From Sugiyamaella lignohabitans (lineage: Eukaryota > Ascomycota > Dipodascomycetes > Dipodascales > Trichomonascaceae): DNA of 64,000 nucleotides. Where the stretch lies: contig NC_031672.1 in assembly GCF_001640025.1 (NCBI RefSeq), positions 1,612,001 to 1,676,000 of the forward strand. The letters are read 5' to 3'. Positions 10,791-22,029 of the stretch are shown here, piece by piece (position 1 is the stretch's first letter; the number at the start of each line of letters is the position of its first letter). Under the pieces are notes generated by a model. That model worked only from the letters and a program-made list of their open reading frames with translations. It was not told where the DNA came from and did not search any database. The position numbers and the translations under genes were made by a program.

Positions 10791-12732
10791 GGTACTGGTG
10801 TTCAGGACAGAGCTACGAAGTGTGTTTTGAAGGGGGTTCAGAGACGTTTCAGGGCGTTGAGACCCTGTTAACTAACTGGCTGGCTGGAAACAGAGGCGGG
10901 TTGACTGCCGCTGGAAACGCCGAGTTTCGCTCTTTTTCAAATCTAACAGGACTCAAGCAAGGACTAGTATCGAGGTCCGCAATATACACACTACCAGTGC
11001 GCTCTAAGAAGTCGTAGTTATAAGCTTACCATACATAAGCCGTGGATAGGAGCCAGGTGGTTGTGGGTATTGATCCAAATTATCTATGCAAAATGAACTG
11101 GTTTAAGTTCGTGCTGTATACAGTGATATATATCGCCCGTCAACTCACTACTTGTCGCCAAAATCTCCACACCGACCCCGTTAACAGACTAGCCAATGCA
11201 CCTCTCGCTGCCAATACAATTTTATACACTGCACCGCTTCAAAACGTACATGAATAGAATGAATGAATTGGGACCAGTAACCCTGTCAGTAGCCGCGCCG
11301 GCGCTCTCATCCCCCCTGGATCGCTCGCTACCTTAATGGTCTCAGGGGGTCTGCCTCCGGCGGCTGGGGCTCCGCCCCAGACCCTGGTTGCTCCTCTCGC
11401 TGCGCTCGAGTCGTTGCGTGGGGAGGGTGGGCTGCTTGGAATGGTGCTGAGAGCTCGCGGGGAAATGGCAGACTGGAGGGGGTACGCTCAGGGGGCCTGA
11501 CGGAACGACTCGAGCGCAGCGAGAGGAGCAACCAGGGTCTGGGGCGGAGCCCCAGCCGCCGGAGGCAGACCCCCATCCCCGAGTGCCCCAATTGACCGGG
11601 TTTCGGATTGTGGTGATTATACGGACCCTGCTTGGGTTTCATGTAATGAAGTGAGCAGATCAGCTCAGGTGTGGCTCGAGAGTCTGAAAAATAAAAAAAA
11701 GTAAGAAAAAAAAAGGCATTTAACATATCTAATGGTAAACGAGATGGGAATCGAGTAGTAATTACTGCTAATGGAAGTGTAGAGGGAGAAGAAAGAAGAG
11801 ATTGGAAGAGAGTGGAGAAGTGGACCTCGGAGTAGAGACGCTGGCTAGCTGGGCACCTGGCACGGCTTGGGCATGTATCAGGTTCACCTCTTTCGTGGAT
11901 GGACAATGGCCCTAAAAAGTCAAATTTCTGTTTATATTTCGATTTCGGAGACTGCTAAGAACTTTGGACTTGATTTATTGAAAAACAAAATAAAAATTTG
12001 GACCCAATTGGAAGAGTAAAGCTCTGGAAGTCTGGCTCGATTGGCCGTTGGCTGGTCAGCATGGGGAGCTGATTGAAGCGCGACAGCGGCCTGTTGCTGT
12101 GGGGTGGAGGGTGGTAACTGCTGCAACTGCCAATAATAGTGACATGAGAGAGAGAGAGAGAGCTAACAGAAGCTAGCAGCGAACACTAAACCCCTCAACG
12201 ATCAGTCTAACGAAGAGCCACAAAAGCAGCAGCATAAAAGGAACTTGATACTAAAAGCATCTCCACTTTCTCGTTCGAACTTTCGGGCTATTAATAATAT
12301 CTGGAAAGACAAGCTTATTTCAGTTCTAGCCAGTCGCACAGCCACTATATTTGACTTGACCCGCTGGCTGACCTGCTGCTGGTAGGAGTTCATCAACATC
12401 GACTTGACCCTGATACTGCACCGCAGTACAACATTATTTTCAGAGCACGGAATCCACCCAACTCATACGAATTCATCATAATAATAAGCTGTCGAGCCGC
12501 GGTGGGACATACAATAGCATAATTTAGATTATTGGCCGAAGACCAGAAATCTCACGAAGAGGTCACGGCACCACCCACAGCATCACTCACACACATACAC
12601 GAACCAACCTCGCAACATCATCCATCATTCACAACCTGGCAAAAACAGAGGTGGAAAATTTTAAAAGACTAACTGTCAATCAATTAATAACTCGAAAACT
12701 AGCACACCACTCACACAAAGAACAGCATCAGC
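10791..12732. other. Divergent NST1/RHO2 upstream region, 1.9 kb
   Basis: No gene is supported. It contains compound hairpin repeat 5 (11352-11567), a GA dinucleotide run near 12146-12161, and a plus-strand CTAACAG at about 12162 that could belong to a RHO2 leader intron. Short ORFs here show no family match. Confidence 0.5.
11352..11567. repeat. GC-rich hairpin repeat 5, compound with wide spacer
   Basis: The two arms are separated by about 90 nt. The palindrome continues outside the usual ends as GGGGGTC on the left and GACCCCC on the right, suggesting longer original termini. Confidence 0.9.
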
Positions 12733-13898
12733 ATGTCATCTAGAGAAGTAATCAAGAGGAAACTGGTCATAGTGGGCGATGGAGCTTGTGGAAAGACATC
12801 GCTGCTCTGTGTATTCACACTGGGAGAATTCCCAAAGGTAAGTCCACTCCCGGATCTGTCTCATTGACACGAAACTAACTGGACACAGGAATACGTGAGT
12901 TACTTGGGGGTGTGACTGTGCCTCCGGCGGCTGGGGCGCTGCCCCAGACCCCGTTGTGCTCGCTTCGCGAGCTTACGGCGGGGTGGATTTACTGCCGTGG
13001 ATGATGGAGAATGAAATGAACTGGATCCAGATGTTTGTTGTAGATTGCTGGTGAATTGGCTGCTCGTCGCGAATGGCCAGTTTGAGCGTTGGAATTCACT
13101 GCATTTGGTGCTGGAGATGACTTGCTGGATCTCGATCAATCTGGCAGAGCCAGTGGCAGAACTAACAGAGATAGCACCCCACGGTGTTTGACAATTACGT
13201 GACAGACTGCCGAGTCGACGGCAAGTCAGTACAATTAGCATTATGGGACACTGCGTAAGTAGACTCGTGAACCCAGACTAGACCCTTTGAGGTCAGACTG
13301 TACGGAGTACTAACAATTTTCAGGGGACAAGAAGAATACGAGGTATGTTCAATTGTGGAGTTTTCCCGTCCACAATATCATTTTCTCACAGAAAAAGACG
13401 CTACCCCTCTCCCGACGCCCGACTCGAGCGAAGCGAGAGGAGCCACGGGGTCTGGGGCGGAGCCCCAGCCGCCGGAGGCAGCACCCCCCCTCCCGAGACT
13501 AACACCCCCTCCAGCGATTGCGACCACTGTCATATTCTAAAGCACATGCTATTCTGATCGGGTTCGCGGTGGACAGTCCAGATTCGCTGGACAATGCGCG
13601 CACCAAATGGGCCGAAGAGGTCAATGAGTTGTGTCCTAATGTTCCCATTCTTCTGGTGGGACTGAAGAAAGACTTGAGAACAGATTCAGTAGCCATTGAA
13701 GATGTGAGGAAACGAAGTTCGCACTTTGTCGACCCTCAATATGCCGAGTCTGTGGCCAAAGAAATCGGAGCTCGCCGGTATCTCGAGTGTTCTGCATTGA
13801 CAGGAGAAGGTGTTGACGACGTGTTTGAAGTGGCCACCCGGGCCAGTTTGCTGGTCAGCTCGACTGAAAAGTCCAGTTCCTGTTGCATCATCCTCTAA
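12733..13898 (+). CDS. RHO2: RHO2, Rho-family GTPase, five exons including a 6-nt exon
   Basis: Exons are 12733-12837, 12889-12894, 13175-13254, 13324-13342 and 13515-13898, giving 197 residues. Rho2 is a membrane-anchored GTPase acting in cell wall and actin control. The P-loop is GDGACGKTS (15-23), switch [15 protein letters not shown], switch II DTAGQEEYERLRP, and the C-terminus CCIIL is a CAAX box of the geranylgeranyl type. Close match to yeast Rho2 in [19 protein letters not shown] and [15 protein letters not shown]. Exon 2 encodes only Glu-Tyr and is needed to align EFPKEYHPTVF with the family. Every intron has CTAAC close to its acceptor. Introns 2 and 4 each contain a single-arm hairpin repeat. 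Switch I has Asp in place of the usual Glu of VFEN. Confidence 0.93.
12919..12972. repeat. GC-rich hairpin repeat 6, single arm, in RHO2 intron 2
   Basis: Variant subfamily: loop GGGGC-GCT-GCCCC, then hairpin GCTCGC-TTC-GCGAGC. It begins 24 nt after the donor. Confidence 0.9.
13420..13480. repeat. GC-rich hairpin repeat 7, single arm, in RHO2 intron 4
   Basis: Inverted orientation, loop GGA, ending GCCGCCGGAGGCA. It begins 77 nt after the donor and ends 34 nt before the acceptor. Confidence 0.9.
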
Positions 13899-14572
13899 AA
13901 TGAGCTGTACTCACTCACTCACTCACTAGTTACCGTCTGCTCCACTAAGCCAGGTGGTTTGTTCAAATCATGGGCTCTTTTCTTATTTAATTGTTTTCGC
14001 CACACCAACACAAGCTGTTCTTGTTCTGTTCTGTTCTGTTATTCCTGCTTTTGATTTCGTTCCAAAATGCGTATACTTCACATTGACCATTCACACACTT
14101 GAGGCACATGCTGACCTTTTATTCTATGTTTTTATTATCCGGCACTTTTTGGCTTTTTTATTATTATTATTATTATTATTTTGATCCTTACGACGACACT
14201 CCTTTACGACCCAGCCTCTATACTTTTTCACTACCTTTTTTCTCATCCACTCATTTTTCGCGACCCTTGAACAAACCCGATCTCGGCAAAAGCTCCAACT
14301 AATCCCAATTAATCCTGTTCTGTACCGTGCCAGATCTGCCTCCGGCGGCTGGGGCGCTGCCCCAGACCCCGTGGCTCCTCTCGCTTCGCTCGAGTCGGTG
14401 CGTCTACGAGCCCAGGAGCTCCGCGAAGCGGAGCACAACCAGGGTCTGGGGCGGAGCCCCAGCCGCCGGAGGCATGTCGCCGTTTGATTATGCATGGCGA
14501 TATGCATAAATCATTATCGTAGTAAACAGACTGATTTCTTACGTCGTCCTCGGGGCTGCTTTTTTTCTAGTC
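13899..14572. other. Intergenic between RHO2 and the UBE2W-like gene
   Basis: Contains an ACTC run just after the RHO2 stop (13911-13928), an ATT trinucleotide run at about 14158-14182, and compound hairpin repeat 8. No gene is supported. Confidence 0.55.
14337..14474. repeat. GC-rich hairpin repeat 8, compound
   Basis: Left loop GCT; right arm hairpin GCTCCGC-GAA-GCGGAGC, as in repeat 3. It lies about 100 nt upstream of the UBE2W-like start. Confidence 0.9.
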
Positions 14573-15443
14573 ATGGCTTATCGTAGACGTCTTATGAAGG
14601 AGATAAATGCTCTTGAGATGAATCCCCCGAAAGGTATGTTGCGGCTGTGGACCGAGAGAAGACTCGCTGGAAAGTGATATGGACACTATTGCTCATCTGG
14701 CTCTCATGTGGCAATCATGTGTTGTTGGCAGAGTTTCTTCTCTAGATTGTATATTTCTGTGTTTCCATGTGCTTTTTCTTGTTGAGTTTTTGATATTTTC
14801 AAAATTAGGGCTTTTCTGTGGTGTATGGACGAGTTCCAGCTAGCAGAGGTAGGTTTGTGACGGATCAGCCACTAACTGTGTGTAACAGGAATCTCTTTGA
14901 AGAAGGCAGACACTTTAGAAGAATGTATAGTGGATCTCGAGGTTCTGGGCGACAACGCTCTTTATAATGGCCAGACTTTTGAACTCAGTTTCAAGTTCCC
15001 TCCCTCGTACCCTGTAGAGTCACCGCAAGTGCAGTTTGTAAAAACGCCTCAACATGCCATTCCCATGCATCCACATATCTACTCGAACGGCCATATCTGT
15101 CTTGATTTACTGGGGTCTGAAAACTGGTCTCCTATTCAAACTATAGCTAGTATTTGCTTGTCTATTCAATCTATGTTGACCGATAACAATCGCAACTACC
15201 GTCCTCCTGACGACAGTTCGTATATTTTGCGTGCACCCAAGAACCCCAAATTGACGAAGTAAGTATTAATGGCTCTTCCAGCATGGCAGACTCTTTAGAA
15301 TCTTCTGTTGTAACTGCTCCAGTGCAAACTATTAGTAGAGAGTTGTTGAATCAGATTCAGATTCAGATTCAGATCAAGACTATTAACCAGGGAAACTAAC
15401 TAACCATTGATGTAGATTCTTCTATCATGATGACAATATCTGA
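14573..15443 (+). CDS. UBE2W-like ubiquitin-conjugating enzyme E2, three exons
   Basis: Exons are 14573-14633, 14889-15258 and 15416-15443, giving 152 residues, almost the length of human UBE2W (151). UBE2W-type E2s attach ubiquitin to the alpha-amino group of substrates. The catalytic Cys falls at residue 91 in NGHICLDLLGSENWSP, the same position as in human UBE2W. The C-terminus RAPKNPKLTKFFYHDDNI corresponds to the family's NPKKTKWWYHDDTC tail and is completed only by the 28-nt last exon. FPPSYPVESPQVQF and MHPHIYSNGH are standard E2 fold segments. This family is missing from Saccharomyces cerevisiae. Convergent with SGS1. Confidence 0.9.
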
Positions 15444-15559
15444 GAGTTAACTATTCTATTACCCGTAACAGAAAGAAAATCTAATAAATAACTAATGATT
15501 AATAAATAATTAACTAACGTAAACAGTAGCTAATGTACTATTGTCGACACCCCACGCAC

Positions 15560-15620
15560 CGACTCGAGCGAAGCGAGAGGAGCAGCGGGGTCTGGGGCGA
15601 AGCCCCAGCCGCCGGAGGCA
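15560..15620. repeat. GC-rich hairpin repeat 9, single arm
   Basis: Inverted orientation with loop GAA (GGGGC-GAA-GCCCC). It lies between the convergent ends of the UBE2W-like gene and SGS1. Confidence 0.9.
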
Positions 15621-15654
15621 GAACCACCTTAGCCGACGTTTGTCCCGTCACCGT

Positions 15655-18600
15655 TCATGGCGGCATTGCACGGATTTGTGGATTCGAAGCGCGACCGGTG
15701 GAAGCGGCAGATGCGCGAGAGGATCCCGTGGTTGATTTACTGGAGCGAGGAGCACGAGGAGCTCTGTTGGAGCTTCTTTGGCTGCTTGTAGTGGATGACC
15801 TGCTTACAGCTCTGCCTGATGCCGATGTTCTAGTTGAGGTTGTTGGTCTCCGATTGCGTGATGAAGAACCAGCTCTGCCCGATCGAGATTGGGTTTCGTC
15901 TTCGAACATGTTACTGTAATTCCGTTAGTAAACAAAAGTATATATCAAAGTGTTCCACGGTGGGGTACTTACACATCGTCCTGAGTATCATAATTAGGAC
16001 TTTGTCTGGATTTAGAAGCTGATGCTGTAGACTTTGACTTTGTCTTGGTGGCAGTGGAGCCGCTGCGACCAGAAGTGGTTACAAATTGCATTTCAACTTT
16101 GATCTGACCCCGCAGAACTGCATCTCCATTCGGTCCTTTATGAATAGTGGCGATAGCGTTTCTCATAGCTGTCTCTTTAGGAATGTCTTTTAAGATGCCT
16201 CTCCGTAGAAGGTGCGAGATAATGCGTTCCAGATCATGTTGTTGTAGCGGCTTTCCATTTCCAAAGGCCGGTGCTCGATCATGGCCTAGTTTCACAATCT
16301 TTTCTATCCTTGATCCTCGATAAACCGAGATGATATGGCCAGCAGTTACCTTATCACCCTGTACATAAGACACTAACGCAACAAGTTCCTTTGCAATAGG
16401 AGTTATATCACTAGTGACGATATTCTTCAGAGCACGATCGCGACAATTGTCACAGGTTTTCTTACAAATATCGCCTTTGGGCAATGTTTCGTTAAAATAA
16501 CTGAGAATCATGAGTCTTCTACAGTCAATTTCATTTTCACAGTATTGCATCATACTGCTTACTAGCTCTTTTTGATGGTTTCTTCGTTGAAAGGTCAAGT
16601 CTTTGTCTCGATCTATTGCGCACATCAATGCCATAAAGTCTTGGAACGAATAAAACATAATGCATTCCGATGGGTTACCATCTCGTCCAGCACGACCAGT
16701 TTCCTGGTAATATCCCTCCATTGTTCTCGGCATAGACGCATGGATCACATATCTCACATCTGGCTTGTCAATACCCATACCAAAAGCAACTGTGGCACAC
16801 ACCGCTTGAATCCGTCCCGACTGCCACTGCTGCTGGACTCTTATTCGCGACTCAGTATCCAACCCTCCATGATAATAATCCACTCGATACCCATCTTTCT
16901 TCAATTTTTTCGCCAGGTCCTCACACTGACTCTGTGTTCGACAGTAGATAATACCGGTCTTACCTCGGTATTTATCCATAATATCTTTCATGGAATTATA
17001 AACAGAATTCTTTTCTTTGGCTCGCCACATCTGGTACGATAAGTTGGGCCGATTGAATGTCTGTTTGAATTCAAGACAGTTGCTTCGCAAACATCTACGA
17101 ATATCCGCTTTTACTAACGAAGTTGCTGTGGCTGTTAGTGCAATTATTGGTACGTCAGGAAATTCTTCCTTCATGAACTCGAGCTCTTTATATTGGGGTC
17201 GAAAGTCGTGTCCCCACGAACTAACACAGTGGGCTTCATCAATCACTATCCGAGCGATCTGGCCCTTGCTGTGTAGTCTTTTAAGCCCATTCAACATGCC
17301 ATCTGATCTAATCAGTTCTGGTGATACGTATACAAGGTCAAGCTGATTACCGAACAGCAAGTTCCGGTTCAATCGCTTGTCATCTGCTGACAGTTGACTA
17401 TTAATCATTTCTGCCTTGACGCCCTTTTCTTTTAATTGTTCAACTTGATCCTGCATCAATGACAGTAAAGGAGACACAACTACCGAAACTCCTGTTGTCT
17501 TGCCCGATTTTACCAGTGCAGGCAGCTGGAAGCACAGCGATTTACCACCACCTGTTGGCATCAACACCAGTACGTCACTGCCATTCAATGTAGCATTAAT
17601 AGCTTCAAGTTGGTTTTGACGAAATCCTGATAACCGAAATGTGCTTTTCAGCGTATTGACCACATCATTGCTCCAGGGGTATTTGGGCAAGTTCTTGTTT
17701 GCCTGAGTAGCGGGTTGAGAGGGGTCTGCGGGGCCATCTGCTTCGGCTTGGACTACGGCATAAGGATTATACTCTAAGATTTCAACATCATCTGCCGAAT
17801 CATAGTCGTTTTGATATTGAGAAAGATTTGTCATGATCTTATTACCAGGTGACGAGGGTGGGATTTGAATTTCACTAATATCGAAATCGCTATCATCATC
17901 AGCATCAAAATAGTCCATCACTGAATTCTGTTGTACTTGTTTCTCTTTCGAAATAGCATCAATGTCTCGAATGAATTCACTATCACTCGTCTCAATATCA
18001 TCACGGCGGTCATCAGTCATGTTATCCATTTTACTATCGTCATCGCTGCTGAGCATAATTATCTCGTCGTTTCCTTCATTGAACTCTTTATATTGACTGT
18101 TCAGCACATGCTGGTCATTCATATCGACATCTTCTGAGCCCAATCGTCGCTTCTTCCTATCTCGTTCCGGTGACATACATATTGATTCGTTTGCCATTTG
18201 AAGCAGGCTGTCGCGCTCAGCCTGAATGTTCAGTAACCTGCTTTGTGTTCCCTCCAATTCCATAGACAATTCATGAATTTCTTCGTTGAATTTATGAAGG
18301 TCCGTATCTTTGTCGCATAATCGATCCACTTGTGCCATAGCTAAATTGAGTTGGTTTGTCAAGTTTTTTATTATATGAGACTGGTATCCGATAATAGCTT
18401 CCAGCTGAACAGTATCGGTTTGACTTCCACTAAATGTCCAGGGCCCTGGTCTTTTTGTATTGCTCTGAGATGAAGTCTGACGATTGCTTTGACTTTGACT
18501 TGAATTAGGTGTTTCTTGAACCACATCAGGTGTTAAAAATGCCAGTTTCTTCGACGCAGTCCCAGCTGGGGTTTGCGAGAATTTATGTCCAGATACTGGT

Positions 18601-19779
18601 CTTTTTGGTGATATGGTTCCAGGTACTTGAGCTATAGCTCCATCCTGTATAGGTGTGGATAAGAATGTACTGGATGGTTTCAGTATTTCGAAAGGAGCCG
18701 AAGTAGAGGGCGTAGACTTGAATTTTTCGACTGTGGTCTTGAACGTTTGAATAGATGTATTGCCTGTCGTGGGAAATCCATTTGTGACTGGCGTTGAGCT
18801 TTTGATGCTCTCTTCATTATTATTTGTTGTGGCAGAGAAGTATTTAGAAGTAGATCCAGCTACTGCGTCACAATTCATCGATTCACCATGCGATTCGTTA
18901 ATCGAATCAAACTCTATTTCCTCTGGTACATCTGCAAAAGAACCAACATTACCCACAGATCCAGGGGTTTCTTCATGTGCATGGCTCACCATATTTTGTT
19001 TATCTTGATGCTGGGCTGCGGACTTCGTTAACGAGGCATCTGTTGGTCTATATGCCTCAGATATACTTTTATTAGGGCTCGCTAGTCCCTGCGACCGAGT
19101 TTGGGGATCCGAACTACGTTCCAGAGTAGTCATTTCTTCGAACTCATCGTCGTTGAAATCATCATCGTCAAGAAGAGACAGAATATCAGACGACGTCTGT
19201 TCGGCTTTTTTTGGTAAAGGAACATAAAAATTCTCGATATCCTCGTTATCCTCATCATCTGAAGATATAATATGAGAAAGAACATTCTCCTGACTTGCTG
19301 TTAACGACTTGCCATCGTTCTTATTGCCCGAGGTTCCACTGTTGACATTCTCGCCACTATGATTGACATTCTGACGATCTACTATACAGTTAGTATAAAT
19401 ATCGAACTTCTTTTGGCCCTTGTTTTCAAAACATTAGTAATATTTTGACCTCAGTATACCTACTATTTGATATGGATTTCAGGGGACTTATCACTGATGC
19501 AATCTTATCATCTAAGCTTTCGTCAAATGTCAGATCAATTGGATCATCTATTGGTGTAGGAGCCTTTGATCCAATATTGGGAACTTTTGTGGGCGTGAAC
19601 GACCTTTCTATACTCAGCAAAGAACGACTGGCCCGACCAACACTTTTAGGAGTACTAGTAATCACAGGTTCAGAAAACTTGTTTACAATTTTCGGAGGAA
19701 CATTTGCCATCTCTTTATTGAGCCAATCTAGGTGGGTATCTAGATTGTTCTTGGGTCGCCTATGAGCTGTAGCAGCCAT
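15655..19779 (-). CDS. SGS1: SGS1/BLM-type RecQ DNA helicase, three exons
   Basis: Exons are 19779-19464 (donor GTAGGT), 19381-15973 and 15913-15655; the reading frame closes at 1327 residues. Sgs1 dissolves double Holliday junctions with Top3-Rmi1. Helicase motifs: PTGGGKS (about 712), DEAHCVSSWGHDFRP (about 817), ALTATAT, IYCRTQSQCEDLA, and QETGRAGRDG. The RQC zinc segment CRRLMILSYF...CKKTCDNCRD follows near 1050-1070. The N-terminus begins MAATAHRRPKNNLDTHLDWL, like fission yeast Rqh1, with a long acidic and coiled region after it. The C-terminus is a Ser/Arg/Thr-rich basic tail; no HRDC domain is visible. GAC GAT GTG TAA at the exon 2 end would also be a stop if intron 2 is retained. Confidence 0.9.
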
Positions 19780-22029
19780 TTCTCATTCCAACAATATCAT
19801 AGCCAGTGGTGACGAAAATATTTAGAATATGGCTGTTGTTAAAGTGCGTTTGTAATTAATTACTTCTTGGTGCTAAGTCAGGAAGTCTCGAATCTGTTTA
19901 TCATGTGAGAAGCGTGACGCGTTTGTGCGTGTTCAGCCGCGCGTAGTAATTAAAGTCAACATGGGAAGTTATAACTTCATGTGACTAATTTTCTAGCAGG
20001 TTCCTTGTAGTTTTCGAGGCTGGAATTATATTGGTGCTTTTGATTATCAAGCTATAGTATGTAACAGCCTTATATGGAGGTCAGTTATTTCTGAAATCTA
20101 TAGCCTACCCAAAATCGTGCGAGAATGCCCAAATTGCAGTCCGAATGAATTTTCGAATGTTCGATATTATTTTTATATAAATAAGTCTATAATGATGTGA
20201 AATGGATTGGCAATATTTTGATTTTTTTGGCCAAAAGTCTTCAAATAGAATCAAAGAATGCCATATTTATGCAGCACCATATATAGCACTGAGGCGATGC
20301 TATCTCTTCTTCGATTGGTTGGTAATTTTCTAGGGGTCTTATTTCGCTAACAACGACAATTATAATTGACAATTGGGCGTGGAGATAGCGTGACTAGGCA
20401 AATCCCATATCTCTTATATATATATAGATATATATTTCGATAGTAGCTTAGCTTGAGATGATTGATGGTTAGATGCAAAGTAGCTACTTGGGCTAGTACC
20501 ATTAAAGATAGACAGCGAAAGTTTGATCGCCTTTGGTTCAATGTTCAAGAATTGGTCCCTGTTGATACTCATTTGCTTCTAATGATTATTATTATAACTA
20601 TAAATTTGGAGATTTCACTGTACTACCGAAACTCAACGGCTATAGGAAGATTTTGCCGAAATTACTCTTTATCCTGCTAAAACTCTAGTCATGAGGTAAA
20701 TTCAGTGAAGATATCGTACCAAATCCTAGTTAACCAAGGGCTTTGAATACGATAGACTCAAATTACAATTCTCGGGATTACATCTGTACATGATTCATGC
20801 TGCGAAAAACTATGATCTGATATAAGGACAGACGATGGCATATGCCAACTTTGCATATTATCTACGCATTGCATGTTCATCTGCCAGTATATGCATTTCT
20901 TTGCATATTGTGACATATTTATAGTCCAAAAAGAAGTCCAAAAAAATCTTTGTAGGATGTTTAACTAGTTATTTAGGAACCAACAAATGTTTCTAAGTTA
21001 ATGTGTTGAGTAATACCAGGGAGATTTGCATACTGGTAGGCTGATAAGATGAAAACCCCGGTTGTCGCTTTTCTCTTTGGTGAACTCGTTGAGATCCAAA
21101 TCACAGATAACCCACGTAATGAAGCTGTGAAGGCTGATATTTCAGCCGATCGCATCCAATGCTATGGGTTTAGCTAATTTCCTTATAAAATACAGTTCCC
21201 AGTGGGTTTATTTAGTTCCATGAACTTTCCCGCGAGCTTTGGCTGAGGTTGGTATTCCCTGCGTAGGGAGTCTGATCATTGCTCTAGCTCCGGCGGGGAT
21301 GCAAATATCTACACCTTGAACCCAATCTGATCCTTATGGCATGGGATGTTCAGCACATTCAAGGTCAGATACCTTCAATAGTCTTGGGATAAAAGGAGGG
21401 CCGTCTTTCTTTGATTTCTTCTTTTTCTGTTCTTAACTAAAGTCAGGCACGCGTATCCGTTGAAGTTATATCTTCAGTTTTACTTGGAGGAACCTAATAG
21501 GTGAGAACAGTATGAATGTCCGAGGTATTATGTTTGCAAATGTTAGTTTGAAGCTTTCTTGAGAGCTCACCTTTGAGCTAACCTTTATGGCCGCCTGTTC
21601 TCAAAACTCATAAATAGAGATGGCGGTATCCATGCTAGCTAAAAAACTTAGAAGTTTAGATCCAGATGGCTGTATTTTTACACTTCAATTCACAAGTCTC
21701 GCCTCGTGCAAATAAAAATAGCAGTTTTCTGTTAAAATTATAAACCAAGAAAATAACAGACCAGCCTCGTAAAGGATTTAGATGAGTTATGACGAGTTTA
21801 AGATTTGAAGGTCCCACCAAGTTGACCTGCCTTCGACATATCCAAATTGTAAACCTTATTTTCGAAGAAAAGAGGTTGAGAAGTAAGAATAGAAATAATA
21901 GACCTAGAAAGATGGCTGGCTCTTGTGTAATCCTTGAGAGTTCAAATAGCCCATGTTTGCCAGATGATATGGCAAGTGTAAGACATACATCAAGACAATT
22001 TTCAAACCGGCATCAGCACATTTACAGCA
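19780..22029. other. 2.2 kb gene-free region between divergent SGS1 and the cell-wall gene
   Basis: AT-rich, no hairpin repeat, no supported ORF. TTTGCATATT-like motifs recur near 20850-20912, and a TATATATATATAG run lies near 20414-20430. A large upstream region fits a regulated cell-surface gene. Confidence 0.5.

Noticed and set aside
11932..12399. Minus-strand ORFs beginning MQQLPPSTPQQQ and MLMNSYQQQVSQR
   Set aside because: No family match and no minus-strand CTAAC acceptor signal between about 11000 and 12700; not supported as exons.
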